DNA of 64,000 bases, from NCBI GenBank assembly GCA_028456385.1, contig JALNQF010000072.1:1-64000 (forward strand), read 5' to 3'. Origin of the DNA: Ophiosphaerella korrae (lineage: Eukaryota > Ascomycota > Dothideomycetes > Pleosporales > Phaeosphaeriaceae). Under the pieces are notes generated by a model. That model searched no databases and had not been told where the DNA came from. It saw only the letters and a program-made list of their open reading frames with translations. Shown in pieces: positions 48,573 through 58,126 of this stretch (its first letter is position 1; each line of letters starts with the position of its first letter). The position numbers and the translations under genes were made by a program.

Positions 48573-49206
48573 TCACGACCCGCACCGTTTCTTCTTTGTA
48601 ACCACCTTGGTGAAGCCCTCCTCGTCCACTTGGGGCTCCGGCCTCGGTCGCGCGGGAACCAATGCAGGCGCATCGCCCATGTCGACGTCTTCGTCCTCCT
48701 CTCCGCTCTCCTCGTCCACGCTGTCCCACTCTGCATCCTGGTTGCTCTCTTTGACGCTCACCCGCCCCGTGTCTACTTCTTTGCCTTTCCTCGCCTCCCA
48801 CTTGCTCTGCAGTCTGTCCACTGCATCTGTTTTGCCCTCGCCGATTTCCTTCCTCAGCAGCAGAATCTCTCGCGCAACAGCAACCTCGGTTTCGTCCTCC
48901 AGGCGAACACCAAACTCGTCTTCAAGAACCTGCAGCAGCATGACTTCGACGTCCTCAGCATGGGTAGAAGCCTCGTTGGCAAAGAGGTCGCTGATCTGGC
49001 CCGCGAGCCAGTCGCGCTTGTCGGATGAATCAGGACCACCCCATTGATTCTGGACAGCGACGGTAAGATTGGCCCAGTTGAAGAGCGTGTGCCAGATTCC
49101 GAGGTCGAATTTTGCCTGTAGTTCTGCTTGAGAAGGGTCAGAAACGATTTGAGACCAGGCCGTTGAACGCACGAGAAATGGCAGCAGGAGCCGATGGCGC
49201 AGACAT
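48573..49206 (-). CDS. tsr2: Pre-rRNA-processing protein Tsr2 (RPS26 chaperone)
   Basis: The core FDLGIWHTLFNWANLTVAVQ, the WGG motif and KRDWLAGQI identify Tsr2, which escorts ribosomal protein eS26 into pre-40S particles. An acidic stretch (EESGEEDEDVDMGD) and a C-terminal GFTKVVTKKK follow, as usual in the family. The 5' end is uncertain. Starting at 49206 (MSAPSAPAAISRAFNG) needs a 40-bp intron at 49116-49155 with a poor donor, giving 197 aa. Without an intron, an in-frame start at 49286 gives 237 aa with an atypical N-terminus. I prefer the former because its N-terminus looks family-like, but 40 bp is short. It is divergently arranged with slm1. Confidence 0.85.
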
Positions 49207-49738
49207 GGCGAAGGTGGTTGTGGGTTGACGGGCGCAGCCAGAGGAATTTTTGGCTTGTTATCGATAACGAGGGTGTAGTGGTGCACGGTAACGCCGCCCT
49301 CAGCGCCTCACGTGGCTACGCGAGACCGTGTTGACCTCTTCTGCGCGAACCATTCTTGGTGGGATGCATGTATGCAGAGCCTTGAAATTACATGCAACAC
49401 CATCTAACCCCTCCCGGCGGCCTCTGAAGCCAGGCGGCAAGAAATACCCAGCACGATTACTTATCAACAGCACCATGCAGTATGCAGCAAGTATGCAGCA
49501 AGTGTGATTGGAATTATCGGGTGGCGCACGCCTTGATGCAAAGATCGCTGGCTGTTTCCGTGCGCCTAGGGCAAACTATCTCAACCCATGACATCACTTG
49601 CCGAACCCTGCTTGCTGCCGCCGGTCTAGGCCATCTCCTAAGCTTAATCAATAAATTATTCTCCTCTCTCGATGCCCCCTGCTACCCCTCCATATTTGAT
49701 ATCCGAATCCGAGTCGAGTCTTGCTGTCGTCCACCAAC
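49207..49738. promoter_or_regulatory. Divergent promoter region, tsr2 / slm1-like
   Basis: 532 bp between divergent start codons. A near-duplication of atgcagcaagt occurs at about 49,480-49,503. No specific element is recognised. Confidence 0.4.
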
Positions 49739-51280
49739 ATGTCTGCCCCAACCTCTGCAACAAGTGAGCGGCCCTCTCGCACCTTTACCAACCGATCTGG
49801 CGATGAGGATGCTATTCCAGGCGAGGATACCTCTGAAGTTACCAAGCTCTTTGCAGAGCGTTTACAGGCATGGAAGCACGCAGTCGCATACCTCGAGGAC
49901 TATGTCACCGCCACAGAGAAGACCAACCATGCCCACGGCAAAGAGTACGAGCGCGTGTTAAAGGTATGCCGCACCGCCCACAACAGCAGAAGAGAGGCTC
50001 ACTCCAGCTAGACAGTCAAGGACCCTCTCAAGGAAGGCCACCACTTTGACCAGGCGCTTGGTGGGGTTGCAGGCATGTTTGAAAACATCAGGGCCAACAC
50101 CCAGGTATTACCCCTCCACTGCCACTCGTAGAGCCTTCATTGACATGGCCCCCAGGGCATCTCCAACCAGCACTACGAGACAGCAAAACAACTCAAGGGC
50201 GCCATTATCCCCATTTTCGACCGCCTCCATACCGAGATCAAGAATAAGAGCAAGGAACTCACCAAGGGAGCTGGCAAAGGTAGCAAGGCTGTCGACAAGG
50301 CTCGGGCTCACACCCAAAAGCACATTGAGCTTCTCGGCCAGCATACCGCCACCTTCGACTCGCATGGGGGAAACATGAAGGCTTCAGACGACCCCTACAT
50401 TCTACAGCGCGGAATCATGCATCGCCTAAACAAACAGGTTCAGGAAGAGAACAACAACCGTCAAGATCTCATCAGTGTCCAAAACTCCTTCGCCCAATTC
50501 GAGGCCCATATCATTCAAACCATCCAACATGGCATGGGTCAGTTCATGCAAGTTGTCAATACCCAAGCCGAGCACACCAAGGCTGCATATGGAGACATGG
50601 TTGGAACCTCGCAACGCATTCCACTCGACTTTGAATGGAACGGCTTCGTCCAGCGCAACAACACCGTTCTGATTGATCCTTCCGCCCCAGCTCGCACGGT
50701 TTCACAGATTCAATTCCCAAACCAGAACCACCGAGCAACACAACCTCTCATCTCTGGCTCGCTTGAGAAGAAGGGCAAGATCATGCGCTCCTACGACACC
50801 AACTACTACGTTGTCACACCCTCCAAGTTTATCCATGAGTTCAAGACCGACGATGACTTTGCCAAAGACCCTGTACCCGAGCTGTCGCTGTACTTGCCCG
50901 ACTGTATGGTCGGCGCTGTCAGTGGTCAGAAGTTCAACATCAAAGGCAAGGATGTTTCCAAGGGCAAATTGGGCAACAGCTTCTCCATTAGTCATGAAAT
51001 AGCCTTCAAGGCGCATACCCCGCAGGCTGCGAATCAGTGGTGGGAAATCATCCGGCAGGCTGCAGGCTCGGTCACTAATGACGCCCCTGAAAGCGTGCCT
51101 ACGAGCCCTGTGACAGGCAATACTAGCCCAGGTGGAGTGGACAGCAAACAGCCAGCCCCGCTACAGACACAAGGTCTTGAGAAGACAGATGCTGCTAGTG
51201 CTACCCCAGGCAGTGCGGTTGCTCCTGGAAGTGCTGCTGCTCCTGCCAGTGCAAGTGCCGTGCCTGTAGAAAAAGCCTAG
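49739..51280 (+). CDS. slm1: PH-domain membrane-stress protein, Slm1-like
   Basis: The proposed CDS joins 49739-49963, 50012-50104 and 50156-51280 (introns of 48 and 51 bp; 480 aa; phase 0). Residues about 30-270 are helical and BAR-like (long charged helices with KAIIPIFDRL-type segments). A PH domain spans about 305-420 (LISGSLEKKGKIMRSY through AANQWWEIIRQA). The tail is Ala/Pro/Ser-rich. In yeast, Slm1/Slm2 bind PI(4,5)P2 at the plasma membrane near eisosomes and deliver Ypk kinases to TORC2. The same role is inferred here. The upstream in-frame ATG at 49721 adds only six residues. The second exon is short (31 codons). Confidence 0.85.
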
Positions 51281-51520
51281 AGACTTGGCTCCCCAACAAC
51301 TAGGCTCAACAATTGTGAGATAATTTAGGTTGCGTACCTTACATACCTGCGCTAGACTACTGTTTCATGTATTATTCATCATTTCTAATATCCCTAATAT
51401 TCTTACGATTCTCTACTTGAATTGTGCCTACCCGAGCATATGTAATGTCATCTGTATCGCATTTACGAAACCCGTTGCTCTGGGAGGTCGAACAATAACG
51501 CGATATCCATGAGCTTAGCA
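51281..51520. other. Convergent 3' spacer
   Basis: 240 bp between the stops of slm1 and the ALKBH1-like gene. It is AT-richer than its surroundings, as expected for 3' UTRs. No gene is seen. Confidence 0.6.
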
Positions 51521-52588
51521 TTACTCTCTGATCTGCCGCACATTCAAATTGACCCTCTTATTTGCCATCCACCCCTTCCAGTGAAGAAATGCATCGCCTT
51601 GATTGCGAGGGTCGCTTGGCCAATCCTGCAAGGCGACTGGACACGTTCCAGCAATAATCTGTGGGATGCCATGCCATGCGAAACGTGAGGGTCCAGACAT
51701 GTACACAGCGCTTCCAGATCGAAGGCGGAGGGTGAGTACCTTGTCATGATCACCTATGACAAAGATGGAGTCGCATCCAAGGCTCAGGCTGACTAGACCG
51801 TGAGCACAGGATTCGGCCACGTCCCGATGGACACTGAGCGTGTCTCCTGGCGAATAGAGATTGACAATCGCGGCTTGGGCTTCTGTATCTGCGAATATTG
51901 CCTGGAGCAAGTTTTTTATATCTTCTGGGAACTCTGGTGGTTGTTCATCTGGGTATCGTTTTGCGGTCCAGTTGTATTGGCCGCCGAGCGTCATCCAACG
52001 TAGCTTTTTGGAGAGAAGCTGTGCAGCACACAAGGGTTTGTGGATTGTAGAGTCAATGGGGCGGGCAATGGGGTCTTGGGAGGAGGGAGACAAGGAGAAG
52101 AAGGACGGATTATTGCAGGCTGGGTAGGAGACATGATAGTGGGAGTGAATATTGGTGAGATGGGAAGGGTTGGCAAGATCTCTGTGAAGAAGACGAGAGA
52201 GGAGAATAAGTTGAAGTTCCGGGGGCAGGAGGGAAGGGACAATGTGCAGACCTACCTGGTGTCAGGGATGTGGTGGAAGGTGGCGAGGCGTGGAGACATT
52301 ACCTGGCATGTCATGGTGCTCGTAGGCCGGGATGGCAATGGCTGGTTCTTGATAGAGGGCTTGTTCGTTTCCATCTTGTAAAGAAAAGGCGCGAAAAGCA
52401 ATGGCAAGGTGGTCAGGATCGAATGTTCTGGCAACGTGCACCTTGGCAGGCAGACAGGCCTGGGATTCACGTGTGAGATTCAAAATGTTGCTGTCCAAGG
52501 CAAGATGTGCTGGCTTTATCTTCTGATAGTGTTTGAAGACATGCCGAATGCTATCCGGCGGGCGCTGGAACGGGTCGAGGTTTTGCAT
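51521..52588 (-). CDS. ALKBH1-like 2-oxoglutarate/Fe(II) dioxygenase
   Basis: The proposed CDS joins 52303-52588 and 51521-52251 on the minus strand (51-bp intron; 338 aa; divisible by three). The splice joins MPG to LHIVPSLLPPELQ. The catalytic fold shows SVHRD (first His and Asp iron ligands), FAWHGIP (second His ligand) and RVNLNVRQI (Arg for 2-oxoglutarate), plus LGGQYNWT. Homologues of ALKBH1 demethylate nucleic acids (tRNA m1A, other substrates reported); the substrate here is unknown. A TTG upstream would extend the frame, but the ATG at 52588 is the first proper start. The divergent neighbour is cdc2, 203 bp away. Confidence 0.88.
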
Positions 52589-52791
52589 GTTGTTGGTGTG
52601 GCGGGGGTGGTGCAAAAGCGCGCTAAGCTCGCGTCAAGGGCGGTAGCGCTAGCCCGATGTGGTGCAGGGTCTGGGGTTGCTGTTTACCCTCTACGCGGGT
52701 AATTTTGCATGCCAAACACCGACTCGACTTGACGCAGGACAGACAGACACAACGCAGGGCAACCAGGCACGCTCACCTTAATCCACCTACC
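52589..52791. promoter_or_regulatory. Short divergent promoter, ALKBH1-like / cdc2
   Basis: Only 203 bp separate the two start codons, so they must share promoter DNA. CpG-rich pieces such as ctacgcgggt (52,691-52,700) are present. No perfect MCB or SCB cell-cycle box was seen. Confidence 0.5.
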
Positions 52792-53857
52792 ATGGAGAAC
52801 TACCAGAAGATGGAGAAAATTGGAGAAGGCACGTACGGAGTGGTGTACAAGGCCAAGGACCTCACCACCAAGGACCAGCGCATCGTCGCCCTCAAGAAGA
52901 TCCGCCTCGAAGCTGAGGACGAGGGCGTGCCGTCGACGGCCATTCGCGAGATCTCGCTGCTCAAGGAGATGAATGACCCCAACATTGTACGCCTGCTCAA
53001 CATTGTCCACGCCGACGGCCACAAGCTGTACCTCGTCTTTGAGTTTCTCGATCTCGATCTGAAGAAGTACATGGAAGCCCTGCCCGTCAGCCAGGGCGGC
53101 CGAGGCAAGGCCCTCCCCGAGGGCTCTGGCCTGGCGGGCAAAGCTCTGGTCATGGACGACGCCATGGTCAAGAAGTTCATGATGCAGCTGTGCCAGGGCG
53201 TGCGATACTGCCATTCACATCGCGTCCTACACCGCGATCTGAAGCCCCAGAACTTGCTGATTGACAAAGACTGCAATCTCAAGCTTGCCGATTTCGGCCT
53301 TGCTCGCGCTTTTGGTGTGCCGCTGCGAACATACACCCATGAGGTACTTCAATCTCATCCTGACTGGCCAGCACAGAGCCGACCATGGGCTAACATACAC
53401 TAGGTGGTCACCCTATGGTATCGCTCGCCGGAGATTTTACTAGGTGGTCGACAGTACTCCACTGGTGTTGACATGTGGTCGGTTGGCTGCATCTTCGCCG
53501 AGATGTGCACACGCAAGCCATTGTTCCCAGGCGACTCGGAGATTGACGAAATCTTCAAAATCTTCCGGTATCCAGTGCCTTTCTCCACTCCCCCTGCCAT
53601 GGTTATTAACAAGATGCAGCATCCTCGGCACACCAAGCGAACATGACTGGCCAGGCGTCACCTCCTTCCCCGACTTCAAGCCTTCCTTTCCCAAATGGAA
53701 CAAAACAGATATTGCCGGCATCGTAACATCCCTTGATGAGATAGGCCTCGATCTCCTCGATGCCCTGCTCGTCTACGATCCGGCCGGTCGCATTTCTGCC
53801 AAACAGACTGTGGCCCACGCATACTTTGACGAAGGCTATGGCAACGGTTACCACTAG
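52792..53857 (+). CDS. cdc2: Cyclin-dependent kinase Cdc2/CDK1
   Basis: The proposed CDS joins 52792-53343, 53404-53567 and 53620-53857 (introns of 60 and 52 bp; 317 aa; divisible by three). GEGTYG at 11-16 carries the inhibitory Thr14/Tyr15. Lys35 binds ATP. The cyclin-binding PSTAIRE is at 47-53. A Gly-rich insert typical of filamentous-fungal Cdc2 follows [13 protein letters not shown] (93-120). HRDLKPQN lies at 147-154, DFG at 167-169, and the activating Thr is Thr182 in YTHE. It drives G1/S and G2/M transitions with cyclins. The first intron falls exactly after THE of the T-loop. The third exon begins mid-codon at the IFR/ILGTP junction. Confidence 0.98.
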
Positions 53858-54286
53858 GAATCTTGGATTTTCATTCCATGTTACAAATGTTATTGAAGCA
53901 CGATTAGCGCGTGACAGCGTGCCCCTTTATTTTGCTTTGGAATGGGGTGGGCTGAGACAACATACAGGGCTGCCGGTGGGCCTTTCTGGAAGCACATTAG
54001 GTGGCGTTTTGGTTAGAACATGTCAGGAATACTTGTACACGCATGCCCCGCAGCTCAGAATGCGGCTCACACTGTGCCTCGTGTTACCTATTAGGTACTG
54101 GTAGCCCTCGTAGAGTTTTGGTGGTGGGCATGCATGACACAAGCCTGCCCCGCTTCAGCCCTACGGGCTACGAGGAGGGGCGGCACATGCGGGAATACGC
54201 GCCGACCGGGTTTGTCCCATGCCATGCCCTCCTCCATTAGACATTACCCATCATCCTCAACACCAGTATAGCGAACCATTGTGGCC
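53858..54286. other. Intergenic spacer
   Basis: 429 bp between cdc2 and the GH18 gene, both on the plus strand. It contains the cdc2 3' UTR and GH18 promoter. No gene or known element is recognised. Confidence 0.6.
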
Positions 54287-55604
54287 ATGGCCTCGACCTT
54301 TTCTGCACCCAAGTTGCTTGCTCCTTCAGTGGGTCCACGTTTGATTGTCTATCACCAGACTTTCCATGACTCTCAGGGCCATTATCGCTCACTGCTCCCG
54401 CTGCTCACCAACAACACTGGTACCACCCATGTCATTGTTGCCGCAATACATTTGAATGACGAGCCTGGAAATATTACTCTGAATGATCATCGGCCAGACG
54501 ACAAGCGCTTTGACCAACTCTGGGGCGAGGTAAGCTGGTTGCAAGGTAGTGGAGTCAAGGTCCTGGGCATGCTTGGAGGTGCTGCAAAAGGCTCATTTGA
54601 AAAGTTGGGCCAGGATGATGAGAGTGTATGTTTACCATCTCTTTATCGTGATGCACATAACTGCCTGGTGCAGTCACTGATCATTTTGCCACCGCCAGTT
54701 TGAAGCTTACTACACCCCCCTCCACGCCATTATCTCCGTCTATAAACTCAATGGCCTCGATCTCGACATTGAAGAAGAAGTGCCTCTTGCCACAGCAACG
54801 CGACTTATTTCACGTCTCCGCGCCGATTTTGGTCTAGAGTTTCTCATCACACTCGCACCTGTAGCCACTGCATTGATACCCGATCCAAATGTTCCTCCAC
54901 ATCTACGTCCACCTCGTCCCATGCTCGCCAGTGGGCCCTCGCCCAACCCGTTACATCCAACTCTGCCCCATCTATCAGGCTTCTCTTATCCAGAACTTGA
55001 GTGTAGTGTTTATGGCCGAGAAATAGCGTGGTATAACACACAATTCTACTGTGGCTGGGGTGAGGCTGGTTCAACGCAATGGTATGACGCTATCATCGCA
55101 GCAGGCTGGAAGCCTGAACGAGTTGTCATGGGCGTAGTAACCAACCCATCTAACGGCGCTGGTCACGTGCCAATTAGCAAACTGACTGAAGTATGTGCAA
55201 GCTTGCGTGAAAAGTATCACACTGTTGGCAAGGGCTTTGGCGGCGTCATGGGCTGGGAGTACTTCAACTGTGGAGATTGCGAGGACGACTTGGTCCACGT
55301 TTCTACTCTAGACTTAAATAACGAAACGGTTCAATCTGGTTGGGTAGGCGCGTTAGGACGGGTCTTGCGCTCAGAAGAACCACCGCACCCAAAGACCGAA
55401 AAGCCTCTGTTGGGTGTCACGCCAGAACAGATTCGCCAAATGGTGACCACGCTGCCGCGACCGAGTGCGCCCTGGCCGGAAGAAGACATTGAAAAGCTTG
55501 TTGTTTTGGGATTCGCCCCCAACGAGGCGGTTGCGGCGCTGAATGCGACTGATGGAAATGTGGAGATCGCGGCTGGGTTTTTGTTTGAGCATTATCCTCA
55601 ATAG
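54287..55604 (+). CDS. Cytosolic GH18 glycosidase fused to a C-terminal UBA domain
   Basis: The proposed CDS joins 54287-54625 and 54699-55604 (73-bp intron; 414 aa; divisible by three). The GH18 barrel begins at PRLIVYHQTF. It has the KVLGMLGGAAKGSF strand and the catalytic motif NGLDLDIE with the acid/base Glu138 and Asp134/Asp136 intact. After a Pro-rich linker, the last 41 residues form a UBA domain (LGFAPNEAVAALNATDGNVE). There is no signal peptide or membrane segment, so it should act in the cytosol or nucleus. Intracellular fungal GH18 enzymes include endo-beta-N-acetylglucosaminidases. With a ubiquitin-binding domain, a role on ubiquitylated glycoproteins (ERAD) is an inference. A GTG at 54281 precedes the chosen ATG in frame. 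Confidence 0.88.
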
Positions 55605-56914
55605 ATAGCAAATTGACGTAATTGACTGCTAAGTATATATATGACTTGATGCGCTTCATATGTTACTTGCATACAAATGTGAGCCTACTTTAGCTTCATC
55701 AATATGGAGGTGCCTTTCAAAAGTCATTGCCCACGCCAAGACAACATAGTGCGGTCTTGCCCTCAAGTCGTGACTCAAAGGCAACAACTATGTCTCGAGT
55801 ATTAACATCGTAATTAGGCGCCATATAGAGATGAGAAATGGCTAGATAGCTATGCCAGCTTATTGGCCAGTGTGTGTAAGGTTTATTTGTAATAAGCCAA
55901 ATAAGCTCGGTATGAACAGGATTTAACGGAGGGTTTACAAGAACAGCATAGCAAGTTCATAGCAAAGATAGAGAGTTTGCAGAAATTAACTGTTATTTAT
56001 AGTACCAGCTTATTAGCCAGTATATATAAGGGTTATTTGTAGCATAAATAGGGGTGGAGGGTTGTGGATTAGAGGGTTGTGGATTAAAAGGGCTAGAGGG
56101 TTGTAGATTAAAAGGGGTATCGAGCTGGCTATCAAGCTGCCTATCCATTAGCCATTGAGCTGCCTATCAAGCTAGCCATCGAGCTGCTATCAAGCTGGCC
56201 ATCGAGCTACTATCAAGCTAGCCATCGAGCTAGCTATTGAGCTGCCTATGCATCAGCCATCGAGCTACTATCAAGCTAGCCATCGATCTGCTATTAAGCT
56301 AGCCATCGATCTGCCCATCCATTAGCCATCGAGCTACCTATCTATCCGCCATCAACTTAGCTATCTATCGCCTCGGGGCTAGCTATCGATCGCCTATAGG
56401 ATTACCTATCAATCGTCTATGGGACTGCCTATCAGGCAGGCTACCTACACACAAATGCCTTACCTCTATAATATACTATTTCTTACCTTTGTTTAACTAC
56501 TTTTCTACGTTAAAAAAGAAGAGATAAGAGGAGAAAGAAGGAGAGCAAGAAGAAGAGAGGAAGAGAGGAAGAAAAGGGGAGAGCAGGTAATACTTAATCC
56601 GGGCGACTGTACAGAGGAAAAGTAGCGCGTGCAGCAAAAAAGTAGGACGTGCGGACAAAAAAGAGGTAGGCACAGACGGAAAACGACAAGTTTGCAAGGC
56701 CCTAGCAACAGCTACAGACATTATATAGAGTTGAAATTTAAGGACAAGGTAGCGGCAGGTATAACAAACAATTTCCAGGTATTTTTAGGTGGTGCAGGGC
56801 GATATTACAGAAATAAAGATAGTCTGTTATATATAAGATAAGATAAGATTGAAAATTCAGCAAATTGAGAGGTAGAAGACCTCCACATTGTGTGCCAAGA
56901 TTGTGGCTTTTTTT
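55605..56914. other. Repeat-rich intergenic region
   Basis: 1.3 kb without a recognisable gene. It contains an imperfect direct repeat (about 55,855-55,897 and 56,004-56,046), three copies of gagggttgtggatta-like DNA (56,056-56,110), the minisatellite listed separately, and a purine-rich tract (about 56,515-56,585, GAGAGGAAGA-type). It looks like a small island of decayed repeat DNA inside the gene-rich part. Confidence 0.65.
56110..56440. repeat. Degenerate minisatellite of gccatcgagct / ctatcaagcta units
   Basis: Roughly 15 imperfect alternating copies of two related 10-14-bp words (gccatcgagct and ctatcaagctg/a) run for about 330 bp and decay at the right into ctatcgatcgcct forms. Unit lengths vary, so it is not a CRISPR array. 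Both strands are stop-interrupted. Confidence 0.8.
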
Positions 56915-57217
56915 TTAGCGTGGGCAAGAACTTTTGAAAGGCTCCTCCGTAGATGGATAGTATGGAGTGGGTCTTGTTGGAGTCGTAAGATGTCCCACTC
57001 CGGTCATGCCATCATCCCACCACATGTCTTGATCGAGTAAGCCGTAGCACTTCGGGACGATGTACAAAATCCCTGAACGATCCACACGGATGCCCACGGC
57101 AATTATACACGGGGATCCTGCTGCAGATACGGTTCTAGAACTTTTGGGTCTCAAGGCCAAGTTGCTGCTGAGCAACATGAATATAATACGCAGTATAATT
57201 ATCATCATCGGTAGCAA
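56915..57217 (-). CDS. Possible small secreted or membrane-anchored protein (unverified)
   Basis: A 100-codon ORF starts with a strongly hydrophobic N-terminus (LPMMIIILRIIFMLLSS) resembling a signal peptide or anchor. A plausible globular stretch follows (SPCIIAVGIRVDRSGILYI, then CYGLLDQDMWWDD). Two Cys residues follow the leader. No family is recognised, and it could be a chance ORF or the end of a larger unrecognised gene. It lies beside the repeat-rich island, a setting where small effector-like genes occur, which is weak support. Confidence 0.25.
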   Translation of the reverse strand: MLPMMIIILRIIFMLLSSNLALRPKSSRTVSAAGSPCIIAVGIRVDRSGILYIVPKCYGLLDQDMWWDDGMTGVGHLTTPTRPTPYYPSTEEPFKSSCPR

Positions 57218-57585
57218 ATGAACTAGGCGGCTTATAGATGCTTACATACCAAAGAATGGTTGCTTTTGTTGTTAGGCCCCTCAAACACATGAGGGCTGCG
57301 AGAAGTAAGGTTTGATCATCAGCAAATGCGTTGTGTCTATCAAGGGATTGCCCAAATTCCTAACTTTGCCTGTCTTAGTACAATACTCAAAGAAATTTTG
57401 ATAAACTGCTGCCACCATAGCCATGGAAATCATGCATACGTGCAACCAATCGTAATTCATACATCTATAACCCCGCCTCAGTCGCAGTTGCAAAGCAAAA
57501 AAAAAAAGATATCAATAACACCTAATCATGCCAATAAACCCAAAGCCCGAAACAATGGTACAGCAACTACCAAGCCATGCTGGAA

Positions 57586-58005
57586 CTACCCGACATGCCT
57601 CAGTGCTCTTCTAAAGCCCAAAAGTCCATCTATTGTCCCGCGTATGGAGGTACCTGGCTCAGACGATGACGATCGATGCTTATTTTTCGGCTTTGGTACG
57701 TCAAGAAAACCATTAGAGTGCGAGGAGCTGCGACTCCTGCTTCCAACCATGATTGCAACATCTCTTGAGGTAGGTGGTGTCTGCGAAAGCGACGAGGAGG
57801 AACGCGATGTAGGATACGAGTCGGATGACGACGTGGAAGTATTGGAAAGGGTGGGTGCGAGAGTGCTCGCTGTTTGTCTATATACGCAAAAAGGGGTATT
57901 AAGCTTCTGTGATGACGAAACATAATATAGTAAGAAATAGTGTATGTGATTTTTAAAGTGGGGTGAAGAGAGTGAGCTTGAGCATCGATCCTCGGCATGC
58001 TTCAC
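57586..58005 (-). CDS. Possible Ser-rich low-complexity protein (unverified)
   Basis: A 139-codon ORF is rich in Ser/Thr/Pro, with SRDVAIMVGSRSRSSSHSNG and GFLDVPKPKNKH segments. The overlapping plus-strand ORF (57326-57925) is acidic because it is the complement of Ser-rich codons. The minus frame looks more protein-like, but no family is recognised and the N-terminal third may be non-coding. It sits 122 bp upstream of the creD stop on the same strand. Confidence 0.25.
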   Translation of the reverse strand: MKHAEDRCSSSLSSPHFKNHIHYFLLYYVSSSQKLNTPFCVYRQTASTLAPTLSNTSTSSSDSYPTSRSSSSLSQTPPTSRDVAIMVGSRSRSSSHSNGFLDVPKPKNKHRSSSSEPGTSIRGTIDGLLGFRRALRHVG

Positions 58006-58126
58006 TCATTCTCGGTGAGGAGGTGTATGAAGCACGACAACGATAGTTTAGCCCATATAATAGATCGAGTGCTTGGTAATCTCCTCTCAAGAATGACTGC
58101 AGGACAGGAAATGCAGGATGGGTGTT

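Noticed and set aside
48541..49047. Plus-strand ORFs of 156-168 codons
   Set aside because: They lie wholly opposite tsr2, which carries recognisable family motifs.
56110..56440. CRISPR-like array
   Set aside because: Units are of unequal length with no constant repeat/spacer pattern, and the genome is eukaryotic.
57326..57925. Plus-strand 199-codon ORF with acidic stretches
   Set aside because: Its second half is the complement of the Ser-rich minus-strand ORF and its first half has no protein-like character. Neither strand is convincing, and the minus strand is slightly better.
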